Shown here: positions 27,726-35,640 of the stretch, one piece after another
How the letters are laid out: the number at the start of each line of letters is the position of its first letter
Position numbering within the stretch: the first letter of the stretch is position 1
Origin: Hyphomicrobiaceae bacterium
GTDB lineage: Bacteria > Pseudomonadota > Alphaproteobacteria > Rhizobiales > Hyphomicrobiaceae
NCBI GenBank assembly: GCA_030655135.1
Contig: JAURWC010000081.1
Span: forward strand, 62,001 to 126,000
DNA length: 64,000 nucleotides
Reading direction: 5' to 3'
Notes under the pieces: model-generated
Told to the model about the DNA's origin: nothing
The model's database searches: none
The model's input: only the letters and a program-made list of their open reading frames with translations
Position numbers and translations under genes: made by a program

Positions 27726-27882
27726 GCGAGGGCGACGAAGGATAAGCGTTCAGGGGATGCCGAGCATGGCGCTGCGGACGCGGCGCGGTGTGCAGCAACG
27801 TAGCCTGCGGAAAGGGTTCGCCCTCCTCTGGCCTGCGGAGAGCGAGCGCCCTCCTCCTCACCGAAGGCGGAACCAGAACCTG

Positions 27883-27923
27883 CCCCTCATCCCAACCTTC
27901 TCCCCGTAAGGACGGGGAGAAGG
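27883..27923. repeat. CCCTCATCCCAACC hairpin repeat
   Basis: CCCCTCATCCCAACC then the stem CTTCTCCCCGT/ACGGGGAGAAG with an AAGG loop region. Confidence 0.8.
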
Positions 27924-28171
27924 AGAAGGTGCCGACCTTGTTCCCCCGCGCGGAGAGAGAGTGAGAGAGAAGGAGGCCGACCTTCCGAGTGAGAACGTAA
28001 GTGAAGTGAAACGGGACGCCACAGCAGCGAGCGCGTGGCGGCGTGGCGCGGGAGTTGAGTAAGTGCACGGGGATCGCGCTAGCGCCGCGACGCAGGGGCT
28101 GGCTCCCGTAGCATCATGCTGCCCTAGCCCGAAGCCTCACTCCGGAATATCTGGCTGCGTTGTCTAAAACC

Positions 28172-28651
28172 TCACTCCGGAATATCGGGCTCAACGACGT
28201 GGGCCAGCTGCATCAGGGATTGCTGCCAGCCGAGGTAGCAGGACTCGGCCGGAATGGCGGCGGGGATGCCCGATTGCTCGATGTTGATTTCCGTGCCGCA
28301 GGAGACGGCTTTCAGCTTTACGGTCACGTGCATGGTGCCGGGCAGGTTCGGGTCGTCGAAGGTGTCGGTGTAGCGGACGAGTTCGTGCGGGACGAGTTCG
28401 ACGTACTCGCCGCCGAACGCATGGCTGTTGCCGGTCGTGAAGTTGGTGAACGACATGCGGAATTTGCCGCCGACACGCGCATCCAAGTTCTCGACATGAC
28501 AGGTGAAGCCGTAGGGGGGCAACCACTTGGCCAACGCGTCCGCGTTGAGGAAGGCGCGATAGACCTTCTCGGGCGTGGTGGCGAAGACGCGATGCAGGCG
28601 GACGGTGCCGGTCTGCGCGGGTGCCTTGCTGGCTTCAGATTTCTTGGCCAT
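28172..28651 (-). CDS. SRPBCC (AHSA1-type) domain protein
   Basis: The product is 159 aa, a START/Bet v1-like fold of the activator-of-Hsp90 homology 1 type. VRLHRVFATTPEKVYRAFLNADALAKWLPPYGF is the usual opening, and YVELVPHELVRYTDTFDDP and a C-terminal GWQQSLMQLAHVVEP helix are also typical. Such proteins bind hydrophobic ligands; the role here is unknown. GGAAGGAG precedes the ATG at 28651. Confidence 0.88.
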   Translation of the reverse strand: MAKKSEASKAPAQTGTVRLHRVFATTPEKVYRAFLNADALAKWLPPYGFTCHVENLDARVGGKFRMSFTNFTTGNSHAFGGEYVELVPHELVRYTDTFDDPNLPGTMHVTVKLKAVSCGTEINIEQSGIPAAIPAESCYLGWQQSLMQLAHVVEPDIPE

Positions 28652-28866
28652 GATGGTGCTCCTTCCCAATATCTGTTTGCGTTCGTCCCGGAGACGTTGC
28701 GTCTTCCTGACATCCTGACGAGCGGCGCAGGGATCATTCGACACGACCGACGACGTTTTTCTGAAGGCCGTTATGGCATGATCGCCGCAGGCGTCGTGAC
28801 TATGCCTTTTCGATGCGGCAAGCCCGCTGGAGTTAAGTCTTGCGATACGGGGGTGGCCGAGATACC

Positions 28867-28892
28867 GGAACTGTAGCGGACCGCCATGCGTC
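28867..28892 (+). promoter_or_regulatory. Possible EcfG (general stress sigma factor) promoter
   Basis: GGAAC, 17 bases, then CGTC (consensus CGTT, one mismatch), 45 bp before the ATG of the His/Gly-rich exported protein. Confidence 0.4.
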
Positions 28893-28937
28893 CTGGAAAA
28901 GCTTCAGTACGGATAGGTCTTCAGAACACAAGGTGTC

Positions 28938-29291
28938 ATGACGATGCGTAGTGCGCTTGCGATCGTTGCCTGTTGGGTGATGCTATCTGCATCTCTAAGC
29001 GGAGCGGCCAATGCGATGAGGTTGGCGCAAATTCCGCACGCCGACGCTGCGGCGGCATCGGGTCCGACGCGTATCGATTATCGCCCCTACTACCATTGCC
29101 ACGGGCCGAAGCGGTGCCATGGCAAGGGCAACTATTACAAGTATGGGGCGGGTGGCTCGTCGTATGAGCCGTTCAAGTACGGCTGCGCGCGCGGGTGTGG
29201 CTATAACAATGGCTGGAATTCGCCGTCCTCGCGCTTCGACTACACCGGCCGGCGCTACGGCCGGCATCATCATCGGCGGCATCGGCATTAG
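28938..29291 (+). CDS. Small exported Gly/Tyr/His-rich protein
   Basis: The product is 117 aa. A signal peptide (about residues 1-26, AANA-M) is followed by a region with HCHGPKRCHGKGNYYKYG and CARGCGYNNGW (four Cys) and an Arg/His tail (RHHHRRHRH). The Cys/His content suggests metal binding or surface interaction, but no family is recognised. A possible EcfG promoter lies upstream. Confidence 0.68.
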   Translation: MTMRSALAIVACWVMLSASLSGAANAMRLAQIPHADAAAASGPTRIDYRPYYHCHGPKRCHGKGNYYKYGAGGSSYEPFKYGCARGCGYNNGWNSPSSRFDYTGRRYGRHHHRRHRH

Positions 29292-29359
29292 AGCAGGGCC
29301 AGCAAATCGAAGCTGGTCTTCGATGAAATGCGCGACAAGCCAGTTGAAGTAACGGCTGT

Positions 29360-29401
29360 CCCCTCTCCCCGTCCTTACGGGGAGAGGGTTAGGGTGAGGG
29401 G
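29360..29401. repeat. CCCTCTCCCCGT hairpin repeat
   Basis: CCCTCTCCCCGTCC and its inverted arm ACGGGGAGAGGG, then TTAGGGTGAGGGG. Confidence 0.8.
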
Positions 29402-29429
29402 CAGGGTCTGGCTCCGGAGCAAGCAGCTG

Positions 29430-29470
29430 CCCCTCATCCCAACCTTCTGCCCGTAAGGACGGGGAGAAGG
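29430..29470. repeat. CCCTCATCCCAACC hairpin repeat
   Basis: CCCCTCATCCCAACC then CTTCTGCCCGT/ACGGGGAGAAG. It forms a near-mirror pair with the repeat at 29360, 28 bp away. Together they fill the gap between the exported protein and cupin genes. Confidence 0.8.
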
Positions 29471-29589
29471 AGAAGTGGCCGATCGTCTTGTCAGACACGA
29501 GGCCTCGCCCGGAAGAGCGTTGGCGCACAATTGCCATCTGTGGCGGTCAGAAACGGCCGACGTGCAATCTGTGCCAAAGGACTTCGCAA

Positions 29590-30072
29590 ATGAAGCCGAT
29601 CGCAAACCTTGATGAGGTCGAGTTCGACGACGTGGAAAAAAAGGGCATCTATACGTCCAGCCGCGCGCTGTTCAGCGATGGCATCGGAGCGAGGAAGCTC
29701 GGCTATAATCTCACCGTCTTGCCGCCGGGCAAGGTGCAGTGCCCGTTTCATTGCCACCACGGTGAGGAAGAGATGTTTCTCATTCTGGAAGGCGAAGGCG
29801 AACTGCGGTTCGGCGACCAGCGCTATCCCATCCGCCGCCACGACGTGATCGCCTGCCCGACCGGTGGACCCGAAGTGGCGCACCAGATCATCAACACGGG
29901 AACGGTGACGATGCGCTACCTGGCGCTGTCGAACATTGCCGACGTGGATACGTGCGAGTATCCGGACTCGCAGAAGGTGTCGATCGTGGCCGGGAAACGC
30001 GGCGAGCGTGGCCTGCGCAAGATGTTCCGCGCGGAGACGACGGTGGACTACTACGACCGGGAGAAGGAGTGA
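29590..30072 (+). CDS. Cupin-domain protein
   Basis: The product is 160 aa, a single cupin barrel. Motif 1 is CPFHCHHGEEEMFLILEGEGELRFG (the His, His and Glu that would bind metal) and motif 2 is GPEVAHQIINTG. No catalytic function can be assigned; such proteins range from sugar isomerases to sensors. The ATG at 29590 has AAAGGA upstream. A GGGTCAGACC palindrome follows at 30098. Confidence 0.85.
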   Translation: MKPIANLDEVEFDDVEKKGIYTSSRALFSDGIGARKLGYNLTVLPPGKVQCPFHCHHGEEEMFLILEGEGELRFGDQRYPIRRHDVIACPTGGPEVAHQIINTGTVTMRYLALSNIADVDTCEYPDSQKVSIVAGKRGERGLRKMFRAETTVDYYDREKE

Positions 30073-30097
30073 GTCCCGGAAGGCGCACGTCGAAGAT

Positions 30098-30123
30098 GGG
30101 TCAGACCCGTCGGGTCTGACCCC
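30098..30123. repeat. GGGTCAGACC palindromic repeat, copy D, 3' of the cupin gene
   Basis: Arms GGGTCAGACCC/GGGTCTGACCC, 11 bp perfect, around GTC. It lies 25 bp past the cupin stop codon. Confidence 0.8.
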
Positions 30124-30371
30124 AAAGCGACCGGTCTGCGAGCTAGCTGCCTCGTGCGCGTCATTCGAGGAGTTGGGGGACGCATCAGCAATCGTTTCCT
30201 TGCCGCAGCGGCGAGTGGCCCTTAGCTTGGGGAGCGAATGTCCAGAGGGCAACGATCGCTACGAAGCAGCGAGCAATATTATGACGCAGACGCAGCATTA
30301 ACCTGCCACTTGTTGCCAACCTCAAAAGACCGGCGTAGCGTCGTCCCGCTGCTTATTGCGTCGGTGAAGAT

Positions 30372-30773
30372 ATGGCTGTCTCCACGCACCCCTCGGCGTC
30401 TCACGATCTTCCGTGGTTTCTGACGGCGCCGGGACAGTCGGATACGCTGATGACCCTCACGACGATCGTGGTCGTGATGACGATCCTCGGTTTAGGCGTG
30501 TTGTTTTTCCGGCTGCACTCGTTGCCGGAGCGGCTGGGTCACAAGAAGCTTCAGTTCGAGATCGTTGCCGTTCTGGGATTGCTGTCGCTGCTGACACACA
30601 TCCACGCCTTCTGGGTGGCCGGGCTTCTGCTGGCTCTTATCGATCTTCCGGATTTTCAAACGCCGCTGAAACGGATCGCCAACGCGCTTGAAGAGCGCGT
30701 GGCGCCGCAAGGTCCGGCGAAAGACGTGGTTCGCCCTGCGCCCGCCAGCCCGCCGGACGAGCCAGGAGCCTAG
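30372..30773 (+). CDS. DUF3302-like inner-membrane protein
   Basis: The product is 133 aa with two predicted helices (about 27-47 and 64-92) and a Pro-rich soluble tail. The pattern of a first helix, a short basic loop and EIVAVLGLLSLLTHIHAFWVAGLL resembles E. coli YiaW (DUF3302), whose gene is paired with an HlyD-like gene. The same pairing occurs here: the HlyD gene starts 3 bp later. The assignment is tentative. Confidence 0.65.
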   Translation: MAVSTHPSASHDLPWFLTAPGQSDTLMTLTTIVVVMTILGLGVLFFRLHSLPERLGHKKLQFEIVAVLGLLSLLTHIHAFWVAGLLLALIDLPDFQTPLKRIANALEERVAPQGPAKDVVRPAPASPPDEPGA

Positions 30774-30776
30774 ATC

Positions 30777-32009
30777 ATGCTGGAACTGGTCCTGTGCTCG
30801 CTGTTCACGATCGTTCCGGATTACCTCTATCGGCGCTACGCGCAGGGCAAGCGGATCGGGCACGAGATCACGCTCTATTCCGTCTGGTTCGAACTGCGAT
30901 GGGGCATTACGGCGTGCCTGATGCTGACGGTGCTGCTGATCACCATCATCTTTTACTATCACCCGTCCACAACGAGTGCGTCGCCGTTTTTCCGGACGGT
31001 GCCGATCCTGCCGGAATCCAGCGGGCGGGTAAGCGAGATTTACGTAAAGTGGCGGGACAAGGTCGAGAAGGGTGCGCCGATCCTCAAGCTGGACAGCACC
31101 AAGCAGGAAGCCGATCTCGACGTCGCAAAGCGGCGCGTCGCGGAAGTTGAAGCCACGATGGTGATGGCCGAAGCCGACATCGCGGCAGCGGAGGGTCAAA
31201 TCCAGTCGGCGAAAGGCGCATATCAGCAGGCGCTCGATGAATTCGCGACGAAGGACGAACTGCGGCAGCGCAACGCCGACGTTGTCACCGTGCGCGAGAT
31301 CGAGCGACTGAGGAATGTCGTCGACGGCCGCAAGGGCGGTGTCGTGGCCGCGGAAGCCGCCAAGCAGGCGGCCGAGATCCGTGTCTCGACGCTGTTGCCG
31401 GCGCAGAAGGCGAGCGCGAATGCGGCACTGAAGCAGGCGCAAGTCGATCTCGACAAGACGGTCGTGTACGCCGGCGTCTCAGGCCGCGTGGAGCAGTTCA
31501 TTCTGCGCGTGGGGGATGTCGTCAATCCGTTCATGCGGCCGGGCGGGTTGCTCATTCCCGAGGATGCCGGACGCAAGCAGATCCAGGCCGGCTTCGGACA
31601 GATCGAGGCCCAAGTGATGAAAGTCGGCATGGCCGCCGAGGTGACCTGCGTATCGAAGCCGCTGACCATCATCCCGATGGTGGTGACGGGCGTGCAGGAT
31701 TATATCGCCGCGGGCCAAGTGAAGGCCGGTGAGCAGCTGATCGAAGTGCAGCAGGCGGCGCGGCCGGGGACGCTGCTGGTCTTTCTGGAGCCGCTTTACG
31801 AGGACGGCCTGGACGGCGTCACGCCGGGCAGCGCGTGCATCGCCAACGGCTACAGCAACAACCACGAGCGGCTCGAGACGGAAGATCTGGGCTTTCTGAC
31901 GCGCGTCTATCTTCACGGCGTCGACGCGGTGGGCGTCGTGCACGCTGTGATCCTGCGCGCGCAGGCGCTGCTGCTGCCGATCAAAACGCTGGTGCTGTCG
32001 GGGCATTAG
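30777..32009 (+). CDS. HlyD-family membrane-fusion protein (YiaV-like)
   Basis: The product is 410 aa. An N-terminal membrane helix at about residues 44-64 is followed by a biotinyl-lipoyl half-motif (SSGRVSEIYVKWRDKVEKGAPILKLD). A long alpha-helical hairpin (residues about 105-225) and the returning VYAGVSGRVEQFILRVGDVV follow. Such proteins bridge inner-membrane pumps to the outer membrane. Neither a pump nor an outer-membrane channel is encoded nearby. It is co-transcribed with the DUF3302-like gene. Confidence 0.85.
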   Translation: MLELVLCSLFTIVPDYLYRRYAQGKRIGHEITLYSVWFELRWGITACLMLTVLLITIIFYYHPSTTSASPFFRTVPILPESSGRVSEIYVKWRDKVEKGAPILKLDSTKQEADLDVAKRRVAEVEATMVMAEADIAAAEGQIQSAKGAYQQALDEFATKDELRQRNADVVTVREIERLRNVVDGRKGGVVAAEAAKQAAEIRVSTLLPAQKASANAALKQAQVDLDKTVVYAGVSGRVEQFILRVGDVVNPFMRPGGLLIPEDAGRKQIQAGFGQIEAQVMKVGMAAEVTCVSKPLTIIPMVVTGVQDYIAAGQVKAGEQLIEVQQAARPGTLLVFLEPLYEDGLDGVTPGSACIANGYSNNHERLETEDLGFLTRVYLHGVDAVGVVHAVILRAQALLLPIKTLVLSGH

Positions 32010-32130
32010 TAGAGGCTATGAACGTCTTGGTGGCGGGCCTGCCGCAAGGAGAGCCGTGCGGCCATGCGTGCTTTGCAAACGGCACCCTGCGCGTTATGCC
32101 AATCAGGCTAGCAGCAGTGAGGCTCCACCT

Positions 32131-32784
32131 ATGTTCCCCATCGGCGATGACAATACCGGGCGGCGGTCTACGCCGATCGTCACGTATGTACTGATTGCCA
32201 TCAATGTCGTCGTGTTCCTGCTGGAGTTGCAGCAGGGCGACAGCTTTGTTCGCGAATGGGCGTTCACGCCCGCGAAGTTCGGGGCGCAGCCTGCGAGCCA
32301 GGTCGACAACATCTTCACCGCGATGTTCCTGCATGGCGGCTGGATGCATCTGTTCGGCAACATGTTGTATCTGTGGATCTTCGGCGACAACGTCGAGGAT
32401 CGGTTGGGCAAGCCGCTCTATCTGCTGTTCTACCTCGTGACCGGCATCGCCGCGACGATGGCGCAGTATGCCGTGGTGCCAGGGTCAAGCATTCCGAATG
32501 TCGGCGCCTCCGGCGCGATCGCCGGTGTGCTCGGCGCCTACCTCGTGATGTTTCCGAAGGCACGCGTCAACGTCATCGTGCCAGGCGGCATGGTGATGGC
32601 GCTGCCGGCGCTGATCGTGCTCGGGTTCTGGATGGTGCTGCAGGTTTTCTCCGGCGTCGGCGCGATTGCTACGACGGACGAGACCGCGAGCACGGGCGGT
32701 GTGGCGTACATGGCGCACGTCGGCGGCTTCATCGCCGGAATGGTGCTAGGCGTTCTCTCCAAGCCATTCGTGGGAAGGACGTAA
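32131..32784 (+). CDS. Rhomboid-family intramembrane serine protease
   Basis: The product is 217 aa with about six membrane helices. The family WMHLFGNMLYLWIFGDNVED segment is present. The catalytic Ser is in VGASGAIAGVLGAY and the catalytic His in YMAHVGGFIAG, so it looks active. The start at 32131 gives the usual MFPIGDDN opening. The last 56 bp overlap the DUF2269 gene on the other strand. Confidence 0.92.
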   Translation: MFPIGDDNTGRRSTPIVTYVLIAINVVVFLLELQQGDSFVREWAFTPAKFGAQPASQVDNIFTAMFLHGGWMHLFGNMLYLWIFGDNVEDRLGKPLYLLFYLVTGIAATMAQYAVVPGSSIPNVGASGAIAGVLGAYLVMFPKARVNVIVPGGMVMALPALIVLGFWMVLQVFSGVGAIATTDETASTGGVAYMAHVGGFIAGMVLGVLSKPFVGRT

Positions 32785-33244
32785 GTTTCGGGCGCCAGAC
32801 GCCGAGCACGACATTGGCAACCGACAGCGTCATGATCACGCCGAGGGCATACCATTCCGATGTGAGCGCGCCCTGAAGGGCGTCGGCCGGAAGCTCGCCG
32901 CTGGCGATTTTCGCGGAGGTGGCAGCGGCGGTGTTGGCCTTCGACTGAACGATCCCCAACGTCGCCTCGAACATACTCAGGCCGAGGAAAGCTTTCACCC
33001 ACGCCCAGCGCCGGTCCATGTAGGGCTTGTGAACCACCATCGAGAGAAGTCCGGTGATCAGTGCGATCGCCATCGAAGGAAGCAGCACGTAGTTGCAAAG
33101 CGCGCTGATGATCTTGCGCGCGTCGGCGTATTGGCTGGCCGTGTCCTGGGGTGCGTAGATCAGCACGATGCCGTATCCGAGCAGCGCGCCGATCAGGCCG
33201 CTCGAAGCCAGCGTGTGCAGCACTTTGACCAGCTTTCTCATCAT
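32729..33244 (-). CDS. DUF2269-like integral membrane protein
   Basis: The product is 171 aa with four predicted helices: KVLHTLASSGLIGALLGYG, a long second one around NYVLLPSMAIALITGLLSM, a third around KAFLGLSMFEATLG, and YALGVIMTLSVANVVLG. The overall pattern fits DUF2269 membrane proteins of unknown role. The tail-to-tail overlap with the rhomboid gene is unusually long (56 bp). Confidence 0.75.
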   Translation of the reverse strand: MMRKLVKVLHTLASSGLIGALLGYGIVLIYAPQDTASQYADARKIISALCNYVLLPSMAIALITGLLSMVVHKPYMDRRWAWVKAFLGLSMFEATLGIVQSKANTAAATSAKIASGELPADALQGALTSEWYALGVIMTLSVANVVLGVWRPKLTSFPRMAWRERLAPFRR

Positions 33245-33261
33245 TGAGCCGGCGACTCTTT

Positions 33262-33410
33262 TAGTCGCGCTGGCGACTCCCCTGCGGGGAGCCGGCCGCC
33301 AGCGCGAGGCGGAATAATATCGTGGCGCTGGCGACTCCCCGGCGGGGAGACGGCCGGTTTTCTTAGTGGCGCTGGCGACTCCCCTGCGGGGAGCCGGCCG
33401 CCAGCGCAGA
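33262..33410. repeat. Cluster of three GCGCTGGCG...CGCCAGCGC elements
   Basis: Copies at about 33265-33305, 33321-33357 (right arm degenerate, ending CGGCCGG) and 33366-33407, in the same orientation. The first and third are nearly identical to the copies at 21046-21137. They lie between the DUF2269 start and the DUF983 gene. Confidence 0.85.
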
Positions 33411-33536
33411 GTGGAATGGTACGATTGGCGTGCCTGATCGGCTTATTTGTGGTCCCGCGACTATCCGCCGGTTTGAATTTGCCCCGGTAAATGCTCAATT
33501 CTTTGGCAGATGAGCCCTGAAAGCTGAGGTCCTAAG

Positions 33537-33974
33537 ATGCCGGCCGATGACACCGCTCCGCGCGCCGTTCCGCAGGCTATGCTGCGTGGCTACCGGCAAA
33601 AATGTCCGGCCTGCGGCCAGGGTGCGCTGTACCGCAAATATCTGAAGGTCGTGGACGCGTGTGCCGCGTGCGGCGAGGAACTGCATCATCATCGCGCCGA
33701 CGACGCGCCGCCCTACTTCGTGATGATGATTACCGGCCACGTCATCGTCGGCGGCATCCTGATTGCCGAGCGTATCTGGGCGCCCGAGACGTGGGTGCAT
33801 CTGGCCGTGGCGCTGCCGGCGCTGATCATCATGAGCTTGTGGCTGCTTCCGCGCGTCAAGGGCGCGCTCGTCGGCCTGCAGTGGGCGCTGCGCATGCATG
33901 GCTTCGGCGGCGTGGAACGCGAAGAGTTGGATATCGCGCCCGCCGTGCCCGCGGCCGAGCAGCGGACGACGTAG
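33537..33974 (+). CDS. DUF983 membrane protein
   Basis: The product is 145 aa. Two Cys pairs (CPACG at about 23-27 and CAACG at about 41-45) form a likely zinc ribbon. DDAPPYFVMMITGH is the DUF983 signature, and two membrane helices follow. The function is unknown. DUF983, NUDIX and rpmG occur together in Rhizobiales, as here. Confidence 0.88.
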   Translation: MPADDTAPRAVPQAMLRGYRQKCPACGQGALYRKYLKVVDACAACGEELHHHRADDAPPYFVMMITGHVIVGGILIAERIWAPETWVHLAVALPALIIMSLWLLPRVKGALVGLQWALRMHGFGGVEREELDIAPAVPAAEQRTT

Positions 33975-33991
33975 GTTCGCGGCCGCTTGTG

Positions 33992-34708
33992 ATGGACAAC
34001 GCGCAGCCTATTCGCGATGCGGCCACACTGGTGATCGTTGATCGGAGCGGGCCCGAGCCGCGCGTGCTGCTGGGCCGCCGCCGTGCCGATCTGGTTTTTC
34101 TGCCGAACGTCTTCGTTTTCCCGGGCGGGCGCGTCGACGACGCGGACGCGCTGGCGCCGAGCGCGGACGCGGTGCCGGCCGATGAAGCCGCCCTGCTGTC
34201 CATTCCCCGAGACGGGCATGCGCCCTACTCCGATGCGTTCGTTCGCGGCCTTGCGCTGGCGGCAGTGCGCGAGACGTTCGAGGAAACGGGATTGGCAGCG
34301 GGCGTGCGCGTGACGCGGGGTGTTTCTGATGACGCGCCGGAGAACTGGCTGGAGTTTCTGGCCACGGGTGTGGTGCCGCGACTGGCGCCGCTCAATTTCT
34401 TCCTCCGGGCGATCACGCCGAAGGAGCGCCCGCGCCGCTACGATACGCGGTTCTTTCTGATCGACGCGACGGAGATCGCGTATCGCGGCCAGGCCACGGA
34501 CGATGAGCTTTCGGAGGTGGATTGGTTCGGATTTCGGGCCCTGGAAACACTAGACGTTCCGCGCATGACGCGCATCGTGATTAAGGAACTCCACCGCCTG
34601 GTTGTAGACGGTGTGAATCCAGCTGCAGACCGGCGCGTGCCCTTGTTTTCAGAACAAAATGGCGTGATGAAGCGCGCAGAATTGTCGCTTGCTGCGGCTC
34701 GTTCTTGA
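33992..34708 (+). CDS. NUDIX hydrolase
   Basis: The product is 238 aa. The Nudix box is ALAAVRETFEETGLA (the REx2EE core with GL after it), preceded by VFPGGRVDDAD with a long insertion between. The long-insert type occurs in coenzyme A and ADP-ribose-type pyrophosphatases, but the substrate is not deducible. It starts 17 bp after DUF983 and is probably co-transcribed with it. Confidence 0.88.
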   Translation: MDNAQPIRDAATLVIVDRSGPEPRVLLGRRRADLVFLPNVFVFPGGRVDDADALAPSADAVPADEAALLSIPRDGHAPYSDAFVRGLALAAVRETFEETGLAAGVRVTRGVSDDAPENWLEFLATGVVPRLAPLNFFLRAITPKERPRRYDTRFFLIDATEIAYRGQATDDELSEVDWFGFRALETLDVPRMTRIVIKELHRLVVDGVNPAADRRVPLFSEQNGVMKRAELSLAAARS

Positions 34709-34732
34709 CACCATGGCGTGCCCCGCTATGTT
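34705..34732 (+). promoter_or_regulatory. Candidate sigma-70-type promoter for rpmG
   Basis: TTGACA, 16 bases, TATGTT, overlapping the end of the NUDIX gene and about 93 bp before the rpmG start. Confidence 0.45.
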
Positions 34733-34824
34733 GCGGCCAACACCGTGCGCCCTTGTGCGCGCAACCCCAAACATCGAGCGCGCGTGTGCGCGCAACCAAA
34801 GACATTCAAGGCTAAATACCCGCT

Positions 34825-34992
34825 ATGGCTAAGCAGATCACGCAAAAGATTAAATTGCTTTCGACGGCCGGCACCGGCTTCTTCTACGTTACGAAGAAGA
34901 ATCCGCGTACGTCCACCGAGAAGATTGTTTTCAAGAAATATGATCCCGTCGTGCGCAAGCACGTCGAATTCAAAGAGACAAAGATTAAGTAA
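34825..34992 (+). CDS. rpmG: 50S ribosomal protein L33 (zinc-free form)
   Basis: The product is 55 aa, the usual L33 length. It has [38 protein letters not shown] and no Cys, so it is the form without a zinc ribbon, normal in Alphaproteobacteria. It follows DUF983-NUDIX and precedes the pleD/divK region, an order conserved in relatives. Confidence 0.95.
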   Translation: MAKQITQKIKLLSTAGTGFFYVTKKNPRTSTEKIVFKKYDPVVRKHVEFKETKIK

Positions 34993-35640
34993 GCTGGTTT
35001 CAGTCTTGTTTGGCTGACACGGCCTGCATTCGATCAATGCAATCAAGCCATGCGACTGCGCAGTGCGCGATCGCAAACGGTATGGATGTGTTGCCGGCTG
35101 ATGGTGCGTCTCTGTTTTGCGAGAGACTTGACCAGGGTCCGCAATTGCTCGGCAGCGGGGTAAGCATTCCGAGTAACCCACGGACCCTGGCCTAGTGACC
35201 AAACAGGTTGTCAAAGAGGGCGTTGACGTCCCATTTGGTGTCGTAGCCGGTCTAGTGCAGCCTAAACGAGGAGGTCTCTTCAGCCGCTAGGACCCAACCA
35301 CGATTTCCCCGCTCCATTAGGAGATGCGGCGAACCCAACGGGTCGCGGGAAACCAATTTCCAAGCCTCGCATAATCAGCTCGGCTTCGAGCTCACGAATT
35401 TGAGATCCGGTCTGCCGCATCAGAGACCGCCGCACCCAGTCCACTCAACGATCGTGGGTGCAGGACACACAATCTGACAGAAGTGGTGTCGTGTTGCAAG
35501 TTGCCTATTGACAGCGCTGATTCGGCACGGAAATTCTGGCTCAGCCGGTCATAATTCTGACAAAAGACTGCCTTTGTGCGTCTTTAAATTATAATCACGA
35601 AAATCAAGTGGTTACATTAATCTCCGGCGATTTGACGAAC
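34993..35640. other. Non-coding stretch between rpmG and pleD, with a structured element
   Basis: 648 bp with no supportable gene. It contains a long stem-loop at 35132-35190 (listed separately). The last 150 bp before pleD's stop are distinctly A/T-rich. No T-run terminator is obvious for either flanking gene. Confidence 0.6.
35132..35190. other. Long imperfect stem-loop, possible structured RNA
   Basis: Perfect 10-bp arms CCAGGGTCCG and CGGACCCTGG enclose 39 bases, within which CTCGG (35148) can pair with CCGAG (35169). The nested stems in non-coding DNA may be a small RNA or an mRNA-end structure. The strand is unknown. Confidence 0.4.

Larger units (their letters stand above)
27188..28171. 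other. Gene-free stretch of dispersed repeats
   Basis: About 1 kb without a supportable gene. It contains three hairpin repeats of the CCCTCTCCCCGT/CCCTCATCCC family (27279-27320, 27521-27560, 27883-27923), a GTAGGTTGGGTC element (27377-27462), and a CTCCATGGCCGCCC element (27622-27725). The block GGCGGAACCAGAACCTGCCC occurs twice (27504 and 27867). Confidence 0.75.

Noticed and set aside
27188-28171. Several 60-230 codon open frames in the repeat-rich gap
   Set aside because: They run through repeat copies shared with other sites and have no start signals or coherent protein sequence.
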